Assembly: GCF_900187945.1 (NCBI RefSeq) | Contig: NZ_FYEH01000003.1 | Location: 1 to 64,000 of the forward strand | From: Arboricoccus pini | GTDB taxonomy: Bacteria; Pseudomonadota; Alphaproteobacteria; Geminicoccales; Geminicoccaceae | DNA: 64,000 bases | Direction: 5' to 3' | Shown here: positions 28,744-37,401 of the stretch, piece by piece | How positions within the stretch are numbered: the first letter of the stretch is position 1 | Layout: the number at the start of each line of letters is the position of its first letter | Program-made: the position numbers and the translations under genes | The notes under the pieces: generated by a model | The model's database searches: none | What the model saw: the letters and a program-made list of their open reading frames with translations, nothing else | Told to the model about the DNA's origin: nothing

Positions 28744-29349
28744 ATGGATCGCCCCTTGATGCCGAAGGCCACCGCCGTGTGGCTGGTCGACAATACCGGT
28801 CTCACCTTCGAGCAGATCGCCGACTTCACGGGCCTCCATCCCCTTGAGGTCAAGGGCATCGCCGACGGCGAAGTCGCAGCCGGCATCCGTGGCCTCGACC
28901 CCGTCGTCGCCGGCACGCTCACGCGTGAGGAAATCGCCCGCTGCGAGCAGGACAAGAAGGCCCGGCTCCGCATGGAGAAGTCGATCGCCCTCGACGTCAA
29001 GCAGCCCAAGCGCAAAGAGCCACGCTACACTCCACTCTCCAAGCGCCAGGACCGCCCTGACGCCATCGCATGGCTCTTGCGCAACCACCCCGAGCTCGGC
29101 GAGCAGGCGATCTGCAAGCTCTTGGGCACCACCAAGAATACCGTCCAGTCGGTCCGAGATCGCACACACTGGAAGAGCCAGGACATCCGTCCGCGCGACC
29201 CCGTGCTCTTGGGCCTCTGCCAGCAGATCGAACTCGACGAGGCCATCGCTCGCGCCAGGGCAGACATGCCGCAAGGCGCCAGGCCGCAGCCAATCGATCC
29301 CCTCCCCGCCTATGACGAGCCGCTCGAATCCTTCGACAGCGATCGCTAG
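28744..29349 (+). CDS. trcR: DUF1013 cell-cycle regulator, TrcR-like
   Basis: A 201-residue soluble protein of the DUF1013 family, which includes the Caulobacter cell-cycle transcription factor TrcR. The N-terminal domain (TAVWLVDNTGLTFEQIADFT, then GLHPLEVKGIADGE) looks like a helix-turn-helix. A basic linker (DVKQPKRKEPRYTPLSKRQD) leads to a second helical domain with RPDAIAWLLRNHPELGEQAI and LLGTTKNTVQSVRDRTHW. The tail is acidic and proline-rich. The family is essentially alphaproteobacterial, which supports the assignment of the organism. It stands alone as a single-gene unit. Confidence 0.88.
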   Translation: MDRPLMPKATAVWLVDNTGLTFEQIADFTGLHPLEVKGIADGEVAAGIRGLDPVVAGTLTREEIARCEQDKKARLRMEKSIALDVKQPKRKEPRYTPLSKRQDRPDAIAWLLRNHPELGEQAICKLLGTTKNTVQSVRDRTHWKSQDIRPRDPVLLGLCQQIELDEAIARARADMPQGARPQPIDPLPAYDEPLESFDSDR

Positions 29350-29392
29350 CGCCTCACGGGCCTGCGAACCGGGCACTCCCGCTGGCGGAAGA

Positions 29393-29662
29393 TCAGGGGA
29401 GTTCCATGCCCCGCTTGCGCGCAGCCGCTCGCTCCCGCGAGCGGTCGACGATCCCGGCCGAGAGGGCCTGACGCTGCGGCCGGGATAGATGATTGAACAT
29501 CCGCCTCGCCGTTCGCATCGCTTCCAGGTCGCCTCGCCGCAAGCCGCGCTTTACCGCGTGATAAAGCAGGGCACTCGGTCCGAGCCGGCTCTCCACCACC
29601 GGCAACAGGTCGGTAAGGAACGACCGAAGACAGGTCTGCTCGCCCCAATAGCGCTCGTCCAT
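29393..29662 (-). CDS. Small hypothetical protein
   Basis: An 89-residue basic, helical, soluble protein, from an ATG at 29662 (MDERYWGEQTCLRSFLTDLL) to a charged C-terminus (RSRERAAARKRGMELP). The frame is open for 22 more codons upstream, but that part is less protein-like. It lies between trcR, convergent, and the M20 amidohydrolase. I do not recognise the family, and there is no known domain or signal. Confidence 0.5.
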   Translation of the reverse strand: MDERYWGEQTCLRSFLTDLLPVVESRLGPSALLYHAVKRGLRRGDLEAMRTARRMFNHLSRPQRQALSAGIVDRSRERAAARKRGMELP

Positions 29663-29803
29663 GCATCTCCCCGAAAAAGGATGCAGGCCCGATCGGTCGC
29701 GACGACGAAGGCCATCGATCACGACCACGCGGCCCCGCTCCGCAAGGCGGCCGCCTTTGCCTCAGGCGGCAGGCTCGATGCTCAATCAGGCCTGCCGATT
29801 TTG

Positions 29804-30997
29804 TCAAGCGGCTTTGGCAGTCTCGGCCCGGCGCGGCAGCAGATGCTCGGTCAGCTTTGCCCAGTACGTGACCCCCAAAGGCAGCATCTCGTCATTAAAG
29901 TCATAGGTCGGGCTGTGACAGACCTTCCCCTCGCTGGCGCCGCCCACACCCAGCCAGATATAGCTGCCGGGCTTCTTCTCTAGCATGTAGGCGAAATCCT
30001 CACCGCCCATCGAGGGCGCCATGTCCCAGACCACCTTGTCCTCGCCCACGATCCCGCGTGCCACCTCGGCGCCGATTCTGGCCTCGGCGCTGCTATTGAT
30101 CGTGGCCGGATAATTGGGCTGGAACCGCAGATCGACCTCGACCTCCTGCGCCAGGGCGATCCCGGCACAGATCGACCTGATCCGCTGCTCCACCTCGTCC
30201 TGGACCTTCCGCTCATAGGTCCGCACTGTCCCCCAGAGCTCAACCTGCCCGGGAATGACGTTATAGGCATCGCCGCCCGCGATCCTCGTCGTCGACACGA
30301 CGGCACTCTTCAAGGGATCGACCGTCCGCGACACGATCGACTGCAACGCGCCTACCAGCAACGAGGCCGCCACGATCGGATCGCGCCCCTGATGCGGCAT
30401 CGCCGCATGGCAGCCTTTGCCCTTCACGAGGATCTCATATTCAGCCGTGGCCGCCATGATCGGCCCCTCGCGCATTCCGAACTGCCCGGCTGGAAGGTCC
30501 GGCCAATTATGCATGCCAAAGACGCGCTCCGCCGGAAACCGCTCGAACAACCCGTCCTGCATCATGGCCGCCGCACCAGCGCCACCCTCCTCAGCGGGCT
30601 GGAAGATCAGATAGACCGTGCCATCGAAGCAACGCGTCTCGGCCAGATACCGGGCAGCACCTAAAAGCATCGTCGTATGCCCGTCATGCCCGCAGGCATG
30701 CATCCGCCCCTTGGCCCGCGACGCCCACGCAACCCCGCTCTGCTCATCCATCGGCAGCGCGTCCATGTCGGCCCGAAGGCCGATCGCCCCCTTACCGCTG
30801 CCATTGCGTAAAACCCCGACGACACCCGTCTTGCCAAGACCCTCATGAACCTCGTCCACGCCGAACGACCGCAGCTTCTCCGCCACGAACCGCGCCGTTT
30901 CCACTTCCGTGTAGGCAAGCTCCGGATGCTCATGCAGATGCCGCCGCCACGCCACCAACTCGTCCTGATACTCCGCCACCCGATTGATCACCGGCAC
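29804..30997 (-). CDS. M20-family amidohydrolase (hippurate/N-acyl amino acid hydrolase)
   Basis: A 397-residue metal-dependent amidohydrolase of peptidase family M20D. Metal-binding and catalytic signatures are RADMDALPM, MHACGHDGHTTMLLGAARYL (Cys and His at about residues 102-104), QPAEEGGAGAAAM, GMHNWPDLPAGQFG and the C-terminal MGGEDFAYML. GTG 30997 is the likely start: it has GGGAG seven bases upstream. The in-frame ATG at 31054 has no such signal. Family members remove an acyl group from an amino acid (hippurate, indole-acetyl or N-acetyl amino acids). The protein is cytosolic. Confidence 0.88.
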   Translation of the reverse strand: MPVINRVAEYQDELVAWRRHLHEHPELAYTEVETARFVAEKLRSFGVDEVHEGLGKTGVVGVLRNGSGKGAIGLRADMDALPMDEQSGVAWASRAKGRMHACGHDGHTTMLLGAARYLAETRCFDGTVYLIFQPAEEGGAGAAAMMQDGLFERFPAERVFGMHNWPDLPAGQFGMREGPIMAATAEYEILVKGKGCHAAMPHQGRDPIVAASLLVGALQSIVSRTVDPLKSAVVSTTRIAGGDAYNVIPGQVELWGTVRTYERKVQDEVEQRIRSICAGIALAQEVEVDLRFQPNYPATINSSAEARIGAEVARGIVGEDKVVWDMAPSMGGEDFAYMLEKKPGSYIWLGVGGASEGKVCHSPTYDFNDEMLPLGVTYWAKLTEHLLPRRAETAKAA

Positions 30998-31231
30998 GAT
31001 GAAACTCCCAGAGATTGTCCAAGGACCATGATGCCTCCGCCGGACAGGAGCCACCAGTCCCTCGGTGAGAGGATTGGGTAATAGCCTCCGGCGGCCCTCG
31101 GCGATCTGATGATCGCCGCCTCGCTGCGAGACAGCAGGGATGCCTCCGGTGGCCAGGGGGCACCGCCCCCTGGACCCGGGTTGGGGCGGGATTGTTGGTG
31201 CGGGTGAGGATTGAGTCTCAGCCGGCCAGGA

Positions 31232-32002
31232 TCACGAGGGCGGGCCGGTCCCATAGCGGCCGATCTTCCGCGCACCCTGCAAGCGTATCGCCGCCTGCAT
31301 GCTCTCCGCCGGCCGCTCGTGCCAGTACCGCGCCACACCCCGCGCCACCGCCTCAAGGCGAAGCGAGGGCAGCGCGTTCGGACCAAGGCCCGTACCCATC
31401 CGCTCGGCCTCGGACGCCAGCTTGTCCGCCAGACGGTTCAGCTCAGCCCGGTTGTCCCGCGCCACCCGGCGCAGATCGGCCAGGGCCAGCGCTTCCGCCT
31501 CCTCCTGGTGCTCGGGTATCGCCGCGCAATGGCTCCAGTCGCCCGGCGGCTGGCACGGCTCGGCCGGCGGTACGGGTGGGCGACGCTCGGGCCTGGGGTG
31601 CACCTCCCGTGCGGCGGCCTCGGCCCGGGCGACGAAGCGCTGGGCCATGCTCCGGGCCGGATCGCGGCCCCGGTGCTGCTCATGGAGGACGAACATGGCG
31701 ACCCGCATGTCGCCCGTCTCCAGACCCATCTCCAGGATGGAGAGCGCCAGGGGTGCCAGCCGGGCGATGCGCTCCTCATAAGGGAGCGATGCCACCGCGC
31801 TGTAATGCCGAAGCAGTTCCTGGAACTCCTCGTCCCGGAGCAGCTTCTCGACTTCCATGACGGGAACGCGATTGACGAGCGCCATCTCCTCGGCACTGCG
31901 TCCGGCCGCCATGGCCTGGGCCGTGCGCCTGCGGTCGCGCCTGGCCCAGAAGGGATAGCGGCGCCGTGGCGGCTTGGTGGCGAGGCGGTCGGTCCAGTCC
32001 AT
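31232..32002 (-). CDS. Hypothetical protein with a helix-turn-helix-like N-terminus
   Basis: A 256-residue soluble, charged protein from ATG 32002 (MDWTDRLATKPPRRRYPFWA). The segment AQAMAAGRSAEEMALVNRVP, about residues 29-48, followed by VMEVEKLLRDEEFQELLRHY, looks like a homeodomain-type helix-turn-helix, as found in phage terminase small subunits and some regulators. A proline-rich linker (RPERRPPVPPAEPCQPP) leads to a helical C-terminal half with LARRVARDN-like and ARGVARYWHERPAESMQAAI segments. I do not recognise the family with confidence. No phage genes are nearby. Confidence 0.6.
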   Translation of the reverse strand: MDWTDRLATKPPRRRYPFWARRDRRRTAQAMAAGRSAEEMALVNRVPVMEVEKLLRDEEFQELLRHYSAVASLPYEERIARLAPLALSILEMGLETGDMRVAMFVLHEQHRGRDPARSMAQRFVARAEAAAREVHPRPERRPPVPPAEPCQPPGDWSHCAAIPEHQEEAEALALADLRRVARDNRAELNRLADKLASEAERMGTGLGPNALPSLRLEAVARGVARYWHERPAESMQAAIRLQGARKIGRYGTGPPS

Positions 32003-32123
32003 CGAAAAACTATAATAGGTTTTTATACCTTTGACTATCGCAAAAGGCACGTTTTAGATGTGGCAGGGTGGCGGTGGAAGGCGCGTCGTGCCTCGCCACG
32101 CGAAGCAGCAAGGAATGGCACCC

Positions 32124-32729
32124 ATGGCCGAACCGTCCAGAACCCCCTCTTTTCTCGGACCGGATCTGACCGCACTACACCTCAAATGGGGGTGGTTCGT
32201 CGTCCTGGGCGTGGTGCTCCTGATCTTAGGACTGATCGCCCTCGGCAACCTCTTCGAAGCCACCATCGTGAGCATTTATTATCTGGGTGCCCTCATGCTG
32301 CTGGGCGGCATTGCCGAGGTCATCCACGCTTTTGGCGTCAAGACCTGGGGCCGCTTCGCCTACTGGCTCCTGAGCGGCCTGATCTACTGCCTGGCCGGCA
32401 TCCTTGCCTTCGTCAATCCACTCCTGGCCTCGGCCGTCTTGACCCTCGTTTTGGCCATCAGTCTGATCGTGGCCGGCATCCTGCGGCTGGTCGCAGGGTT
32501 TTCCAGCCCAAGCGGCGGCCTCTCCGGCTGGATCGTTCTGAGCGGCATCATCACGCTGCTGGCCGGCCTCGTCGTCGCCGTCGGCTGGCCGGTCAACAGC
32601 CTGTTTATTCTCGGGCTCCTGCTGGCGATCGATCTGATCTTCCAGGGCTGGGCCTCCGTGGCTCTGGGCCTGGCGATGCGGCGCCTCGGCGGGGATCGCC
32701 TCCCGCCGGCGAACGGCACCCTCGCCTGA
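32124..32729 (+). CDS. HdeD-family acid-resistance-type membrane protein
   Basis: A 201-residue inner-membrane protein with six helices in pairs, matching the HdeD/DUF308 family: WGWFVVLGVVLLILGLIALG, then IYYLGALMLLGGIAEVIHAF, LLSGLIYCLAGILAFVNPLL, IVLSGIITLLAGLVVAVGWP and FILGLLLAIDLIFQGWASVA. E. coli HdeD contributes to acid resistance at high cell density; a stress role here is inference. AAGGA at 32110-32114 sits nine bases before ATG 32124, which I prefer over ATG 32115. No partner gene is obvious. Confidence 0.8.
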   Translation: MAEPSRTPSFLGPDLTALHLKWGWFVVLGVVLLILGLIALGNLFEATIVSIYYLGALMLLGGIAEVIHAFGVKTWGRFAYWLLSGLIYCLAGILAFVNPLLASAVLTLVLAISLIVAGILRLVAGFSSPSGGLSGWIVLSGIITLLAGLVVAVGWPVNSLFILGLLLAIDLIFQGWASVALGLAMRRLGGDRLPPANGTLA

Positions 32730-32894
32730 AAGCGACCTTGAAGAGAAAAACTGGCCCGCTCGTTGCTGAGTGAGAGCATGACGAACCGGCGGCCGGGCGT
32801 CGGCTGGCACCGTGCCGGCTAGCTTGCCGGGCGGTGACGCTTCGCGCGGCATCTGCCTAAGTGAACGTCGCCAAGGGAGGGGGAGACGCTCGAC

Positions 32895-35800
32895 ATGGTC
32901 ATGCACGTCGCACTCAATCATCGAACGAGCTACAGCTACGATCGGCTGGTCAATCTGGGCCCACAGGTCGTGCGACTCCGGCCGGCGGCGCACAGCCGCA
33001 CGCGCATCCTCAGCTATTCTCTGAACGTCAAGCCGGCCAAGCATTTCATCAACTGGCAGCAGGACCCGTTCGGCAACTGGCTGGCGCGCCTGGTCTTCAC
33101 CGAGAAGACCGACCATTTCTCGGTCGAAGTCGATCTTGTGGCCGAGATGGCGGTCCTCAATCCGTTCGATTATTTCCTCGAGCCCACGGCCGAGCAATGG
33201 CCTTTCGAGTACGATCCGGCGCTGAAGAAGGACCTCGAGCCCTATCTGGCGGCACCGCCTTTAACGCCGCGGTTGAAGGCCTGGATCGCCGACGTCTCGC
33301 GCGAGCGCCGCGACACCTCCACCTTCCTGGTCGACCTCAATCAGCGACTCTGGCGCGAGATCGGCTATCTCGTGCGCATGGAGCCGGGCGTGCAGGCGCC
33401 TGAGGATACGCTGCGGCTGGGCTCCGGGTCCTGCCGCGACAGCTCCTGGCTGCTGGTGGCCATCCTGCGCCACCTGGGCCTGGCCGCCCGCTTCTGCTCC
33501 GGCTACCTCATCCAGCTGAAGGCCGACATGAAGGCCCTGGACGGCCCCTCAGGCGCCGAGGAGGACTTCACCGATCTCCATGCCTGGGCCGAGGTCTACC
33601 TGCCCGGTGCCGGCTGGATCGGCCTCGATCCGACCTCGGGCCTCCTGGCCGGCGAAGGCCATATCCCGCTTGCCGCCACCCCCTCGCCCGAGACCGCCGC
33701 GCCGATCAGCGGTGCCGTCGAAAAGAGCGAGGTGACGTTCGACTTCGCGATGAGCGTCAAGCGCATCTTCGAGCAGCCGCGCGTCACCTTGCCCTATACC
33801 GAGGGACAGTGGGCCGACATCGTCGCCTCCGGCCAGGCGATCGATGCCCGCCTGGAAGCCGGCGACGTGCGCCTGACGATGGGCGGCGAGCCCACCTTCA
33901 TCGGCATCGACGACCGGGACGCCGCCGAGTGGAACGTCGATGCCGTCGGTCCGACCAAGCAGCAGCGCGCCGACGAGTTGATCCGTCGGCTGCGCCGCCG
34001 CTTCGCGCCGGGCGGCATGCTGCATCACGGCCAGGGCAAATGGTATCCGGGCGAGCAATTGCCCCGCTGGTCCTACAGCCTCTACTGGCGCGGCGACGGC
34101 TTTCCGCTCTGGCAGGACGAGAGCCTGGTGGCGGAGGAGACCGACGAGCGGGCGACGATCGCTGACGCCGAACGATTCACCAGGCTTCTGGCCGAACGGC
34201 TGGAGGTCAAGGCGGACCATGTTCAGCCGGCCTTCGAGGACCCGGCCTATTTCGTCTGGAAGGAGCAGAACCTCCCGGAGAATCTGGACCCGGCCAACAA
34301 CAACCTCACCGATCCGATGGACCGGCAGCGCCTGGCCGAGGTCTTCGCGCGCGGCCTCGACAAGCCATCGGGCTATGTCCTGCCGATCCAGCCCTGGCAG
34401 GGTGCCGCCGCCGCCGACAGCCGCCGGCTGGTGCGCTGGAAGAGCGAGCGCTGGACGACCAGACGCGGGCGGCTCTTCCTCGTGCCGGGCGGCAGCCCGG
34501 TCGGCTACCGCCTGCCGCTCTCCGCCCTCCATCACCTGGAGGAGACGGACTATCCGCACGTCTATCCGGTGGACCCCTTCGCCGCCCACGCAGCCTTGCC
34601 GGCCGTGACCCCCAGCTTCCAGGAGCGCCACACCACGGCACCATCCTCACCCGTGCGCGGCGGCTGGGGGAGCGATCCCAATGCCAGCAATGCCGGCAAT
34701 GCCCATGCGGAGGCGGAACCGGACGTCGATGTGCGCACGGCGCTGGCGGTCGAGCCCAAGGACGGCAAGATCGCGGTCTTCCTGCCGCCTCTTCCCGGAG
34801 CCACCGAATATGTCGATCTCGTCGCCGCTATCGAGGAGGTGGCTGGCGAGCTGCGTCTCCCCATCCGCCTTGAGGGTTACACGCCGCCTGCCGACCATCG
34901 CCTGAACGTCATCAAGGTGACGCCCGATCCCGGTGTGATCGAGGTCAACATCCACCCGGCCTCGAGCTGGGCGCAGCAGGTAGCCGTGACCGAGGCCCTC
35001 TACGAGGAGGCCCGCCTGGCCAGGCTCGACACCTGCAAATTCATGATCGACGGCCGCCAGGTCGGCACGGGCGGCGGCAATCACATCGTCGTCGGCGGCG
35101 AGCGGCCCGAAGACAGCCCCTTCCTGCGTCGTCCCGACCTTCTGGCCTCGATCGTCACCTTCTGGCAGAATCACCCAGCCCTCAGCTATCTCTTCTCGGG
35201 CCTCTTCATCGGCCCGACCAGCCAGGCACCGCGCAGCGACGAGGCCAGGAACGACCAGCTCTACGAGCTCGAGATCGCGCTCGCCCAGATTCCCGATCCC
35301 TTCGCGGGCGGCCCGCCCGTGCCGCCCTGGCTGGTGGACCGGCTCTTTCGCAACCTGCTGATCGACGTCACCGGCAACACGCACCGGGCCGAGATCTGCA
35401 TCGACAAGCTCTACAGCCCCGATGGCCCGGCCGGACGACTGGGCCTGGTCGAGTTCCGCGGGTTCGAGATGCCGCCGCATGCGCGCATGAGCCTGGCCCA
35501 GACCCTCCTGATCCGCGCCTTGATCGCCCGCTTCTGGGAGCAGCCCTACCGGCAAAAACTCGTCCGCTGGGGTACGCGCCTCCATGACCGCTTCATGCTG
35601 CCGCATTTCGTCTGGGAGGATTTCAAGGACATCCTGGCCTTCCTCAGGGAGGACGGCTTCGATCTCCGCGAGGAATGGTTCCTCACCCATTTCGAGTTCC
35701 GCTTTCCGCGCTACGGCGCGGTCCAGTGCCGCGACGTCGAGATCGAACTCAGAGCGGCCCTGGAGCCCTGGCACGTGCTGGGCGAGGAGGGAATCATCGG

Positions 35801-36245
35801 TGGCACGGCGCGCTATGTCGACAGCTCGCTCGAGCGCCTGCAGGTACGGGTAGCCGGGCTCACGGGCGAGCGCTACGCCGTCACCTGCAATGGCAAGACC
35901 GTGCCGCTCTCGACGACGGACGATCGCGGCATCGGCGTGGCGGGCGTGCGCTTTCGCGCCTGGCAGCCGCCCCAATGCCTGCATCCGACCATCGGCGTGC
36001 ACTCGCCTTTGGTCTTCGACCTGGTCGATCGCTGGAACGGTCGCAGCCTCGGCGGCTGCACCTATCACGTTGTGCACCCGGGCGGCCGCAGTTTCGAGAC
36101 CATGCCGATCAACGATTTCGAGGCGGAGGGCCGCAGGCTCGCCCGCTTCCAGGCCATGGGCCACACGGCCGGTCCGATGACCGCCGCCCCGGCGGTGGTC
36201 CATCCGGACTTCCCGCACACGCTGGATCTCAGACGCTTTCCCTGA
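32895..36245 (+). CDS. Transglutaminase/DUF2126 long protein
   Basis: An 1116-residue protein. The N-terminal 290 residues are a bacterial transglutaminase-like protease domain, preceded by the beta-rich N domain (HVALNHRTSYSYDRLVNLGP). The catalytic triad is visible: Cys180 in SGSCRDSSWLL, His229 in DLHAWAEVYL and Asp245 in IGLDPTSGLLAGEGHIPLA. The rest is DUF2126, with GGEPTFIGIDDRDAAEWN, HHGQGKWYPGEQLPRWSYSL, GGGNHIVVGGERPEDSPFLR and VEFRGFEMPPHARMS. Known relatives occur in operons with an ATP-grasp ligase and an alpha-E protein, thought to build or trim a peptide. None of these partners is adjacent here. Residues about 570-600 are a low-complexity Ser/Gly/Asn/Ala insert. Confidence 0.88.
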   Translation: MVMHVALNHRTSYSYDRLVNLGPQVVRLRPAAHSRTRILSYSLNVKPAKHFINWQQDPFGNWLARLVFTEKTDHFSVEVDLVAEMAVLNPFDYFLEPTAEQWPFEYDPALKKDLEPYLAAPPLTPRLKAWIADVSRERRDTSTFLVDLNQRLWREIGYLVRMEPGVQAPEDTLRLGSGSCRDSSWLLVAILRHLGLAARFCSGYLIQLKADMKALDGPSGAEEDFTDLHAWAEVYLPGAGWIGLDPTSGLLAGEGHIPLAATPSPETAAPISGAVEKSEVTFDFAMSVKRIFEQPRVTLPYTEGQWADIVASGQAIDARLEAGDVRLTMGGEPTFIGIDDRDAAEWNVDAVGPTKQQRADELIRRLRRRFAPGGMLHHGQGKWYPGEQLPRWSYSLYWRGDGFPLWQDESLVAEETDERATIADAERFTRLLAERLEVKADHVQPAFEDPAYFVWKEQNLPENLDPANNNLTDPMDRQRLAEVFARGLDKPSGYVLPIQPWQGAAAADSRRLVRWKSERWTTRRGRLFLVPGGSPVGYRLPLSALHHLEETDYPHVYPVDPFAAHAALPAVTPSFQERHTTAPSSPVRGGWGSDPNASNAGNAHAEAEPDVDVRTALAVEPKDGKIAVFLPPLPGATEYVDLVAAIEEVAGELRLPIRLEGYTPPADHRLNVIKVTPDPGVIEVNIHPASSWAQQVAVTEALYEEARLARLDTCKFMIDGRQVGTGGGNHIVVGGERPEDSPFLRRPDLLASIVTFWQNHPALSYLFSGLFIGPTSQAPRSDEARNDQLYELEIALAQIPDPFAGGPPVPPWLVDRLFRNLLIDVTGNTHRAEICIDKLYSPDGPAGRLGLVEFRGFEMPPHARMSLAQTLLIRALIARFWEQPYRQKLVRWGTRLHDRFMLPHFVWEDFKDILAFLREDGFDLREEWFLTHFEFRFPRYGAVQCRDVEIELRAALEPWHVLGEEGIIGGTARYVDSSLERLQVRVAGLTGERYAVTCNGKTVPLSTTDDRGIGVAGVRFRAWQPPQCLHPTIGVHSPLVFDLVDRWNGRSLGGCTYHVVHPGGRSFETMPINDFEAEGRRLARFQAMGHTAGPMTAAPAVVHPDFPHTLDLRRFP

Positions 36246-36284
36246 TGGAGGTTGATTAACTATCCAAGCTTGCTAGCTTTGGCG

Positions 36285-36470
36285 CGTCGAACGGTTTCCG
36301 GCCGCTGCCGGAATGAAAAGGGAACGCCGTCATAAAGCGGCGACTGCCCCCGCAACTGTAGGCGGCGAGCCTGCCACCGCGTTCTTGCTCGGCCACTGGG
36401 CTCGCCCGGGAAGGCCATGCGGTGCCAGGCAGCGACCCGCAAGTCAGGAGACCTGCCGCTCGACGGGTAA
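36285..36470 (+). ncRNA. Cobalamin riboswitch (AdoCbl class)
   Basis: The sequence has the ordered landmarks of a B12 riboswitch: an initial GGTTTCCGGCCGCTGCCGG stem, AAAAGGGAACGCCGT, ACTGCCCCCGCAACTGTAGG, GGCGAGCCTGCCACCGCG, CCACTGGGCTCGCCCGGGAAGG-like pairing, and the 3' box ACCCGCAAGTCAGGAGACCTGCC with AAGTCAGGAGACC at about 36443-36455. It lies 30 bases before cbtB, as cobalt-transport genes are usually organised, and should repress them when cobalamin is high. Confidence 0.95.
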
Positions 36471-36500
36471 CAAAGGCTAACATGACGGAGGGTCATCGCC

Positions 36501-36692
36501 ATGGCCGCGCATCAGGTAACCATCGCTTCCACCGCCGCCGGCACGACCAGCCGCGCCAGCGTCCTGCTCCAGGCCTTCATCGCCATGGGGCTCGGTCTTT
36601 TCATCGTCGGCATGGTGGGCTTTTCCCACATCGAGGTGGTCCACAACGCCGCGCACGACACGCGCCATTCCAACGCCTTCCCCTGCCACTGA
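36501..36692 (+). CDS. cbtB: Cobalt transporter subunit CbtB
   Basis: A 63-residue protein with one membrane helix (about residues 22-44, VLLQAFIAMGLGLFIVGMVG). Its His-rich C-terminus ends HIEVVHNAAHDTRHSNAFPCH, the metal-binding signature of CbtB. GGAGGG eight bases before the ATG at 36501 supports the start. It follows the cobalamin riboswitch directly and is followed, 16 bases later, by cbtA. The pair is a predicted cobalt importer feeding B12 synthesis; the exact mechanism is not established. Confidence 0.93.
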   Translation: MAAHQVTIASTAAGTTSRASVLLQAFIAMGLGLFIVGMVGFSHIEVVHNAAHDTRHSNAFPCH

Positions 36693-36708
36693 GCGCAGGC
36701 AGGGACCC

Positions 36709-37395
36709 ATGGACATCCTGCGTCGCATTCTAGCCACGGCCCTGGCAGCCGGCATCTTGGCCGGCCTAGCCATCACCGTCTTCCAGCATTTCTCGACGGC
36801 CCCCCTCATCCTGAACGGCGAGGTCTACGAGGAGCAGGCCGCCGCCAGCATGCCGGCCACCCATGACCATGAAGGCGTTGCCGCCTGGGAGCCCAGGAAC
36901 GGCTTTGAACGCACAGCCTACAGCTTCCTTGCCAATCTTCTGACCGGGGTCGGCTTTGCCCTCGTGCTCACCAGCCTCTACGTCCTCCGCGGCCGGCCCG
37001 TCACCTGGCGGGAAGGGCTCCTCTGGGGACTGGCCGGCTTCGTCGTCGTCGCCCTGGCGCCGGGCCTCGGCCTGCCGCCCGAGCTACCGGGCATGCCAGC
37101 CAGCGCACTCGGCCCACGCCAGACATGGTGGGTGGCAACCGCGCTCCTGACAGCGATCGGCCTGGCCCTCGTCTTCCTGCGGCGCGATCTCTGGGCTGTG
37201 GTGCTGGGCGTCGCCCTCATCGTCGCTCCGCATCTTTGGGGTGCGCCCCCGCCAATGGACGAGCCCAGCACCGTGCCCGCCAGCCTGGAGCACAGCTTCA
37301 TCGTCGCCGTGACGATCTCCACCTTCCTTTTCTGGGTAGTGCTGGGTGCCTTGAGCGGCGCTTTCTACCGACGCTTCGGCGGCAGCGCCGCCTGA
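36709..37395 (+). CDS. cbtA: Cobalt transporter subunit CbtA
   Basis: A 228-residue membrane protein with five to six predicted helices. It begins RILATALAAGILAGLAITVF and includes an extramembrane segment (PATHDHEGVAAWEPRNGFER) with His residues and GLPPELPGMPASALGPRQTWW. It ends with VTISTFLFWVVLGALSGAFY. These are the features of CbtA, found with CbtB under B12 riboswitch control. The gene starts 16 bases after cbtB. It likely forms the channel for cobalt uptake. Confidence 0.9.
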   Translation: MDILRRILATALAAGILAGLAITVFQHFSTAPLILNGEVYEEQAAASMPATHDHEGVAAWEPRNGFERTAYSFLANLLTGVGFALVLTSLYVLRGRPVTWREGLLWGLAGFVVVALAPGLGLPPELPGMPASALGPRQTWWVATALLTAIGLALVFLRRDLWAVVLGVALIVAPHLWGAPPPMDEPSTVPASLEHSFIVAVTISTFLFWVVLGALSGAFYRRFGGSAA

Positions 37396-37401
37396 GACGC
37401 C

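Noticed and set aside
34640-34680. Mobile palindromic element inserted in the DUF2126 gene
   Set aside because: The low-complexity stretch keeps the frame but shows no clear palindrome or flanking duplication, so it is better treated as a linker insertion.
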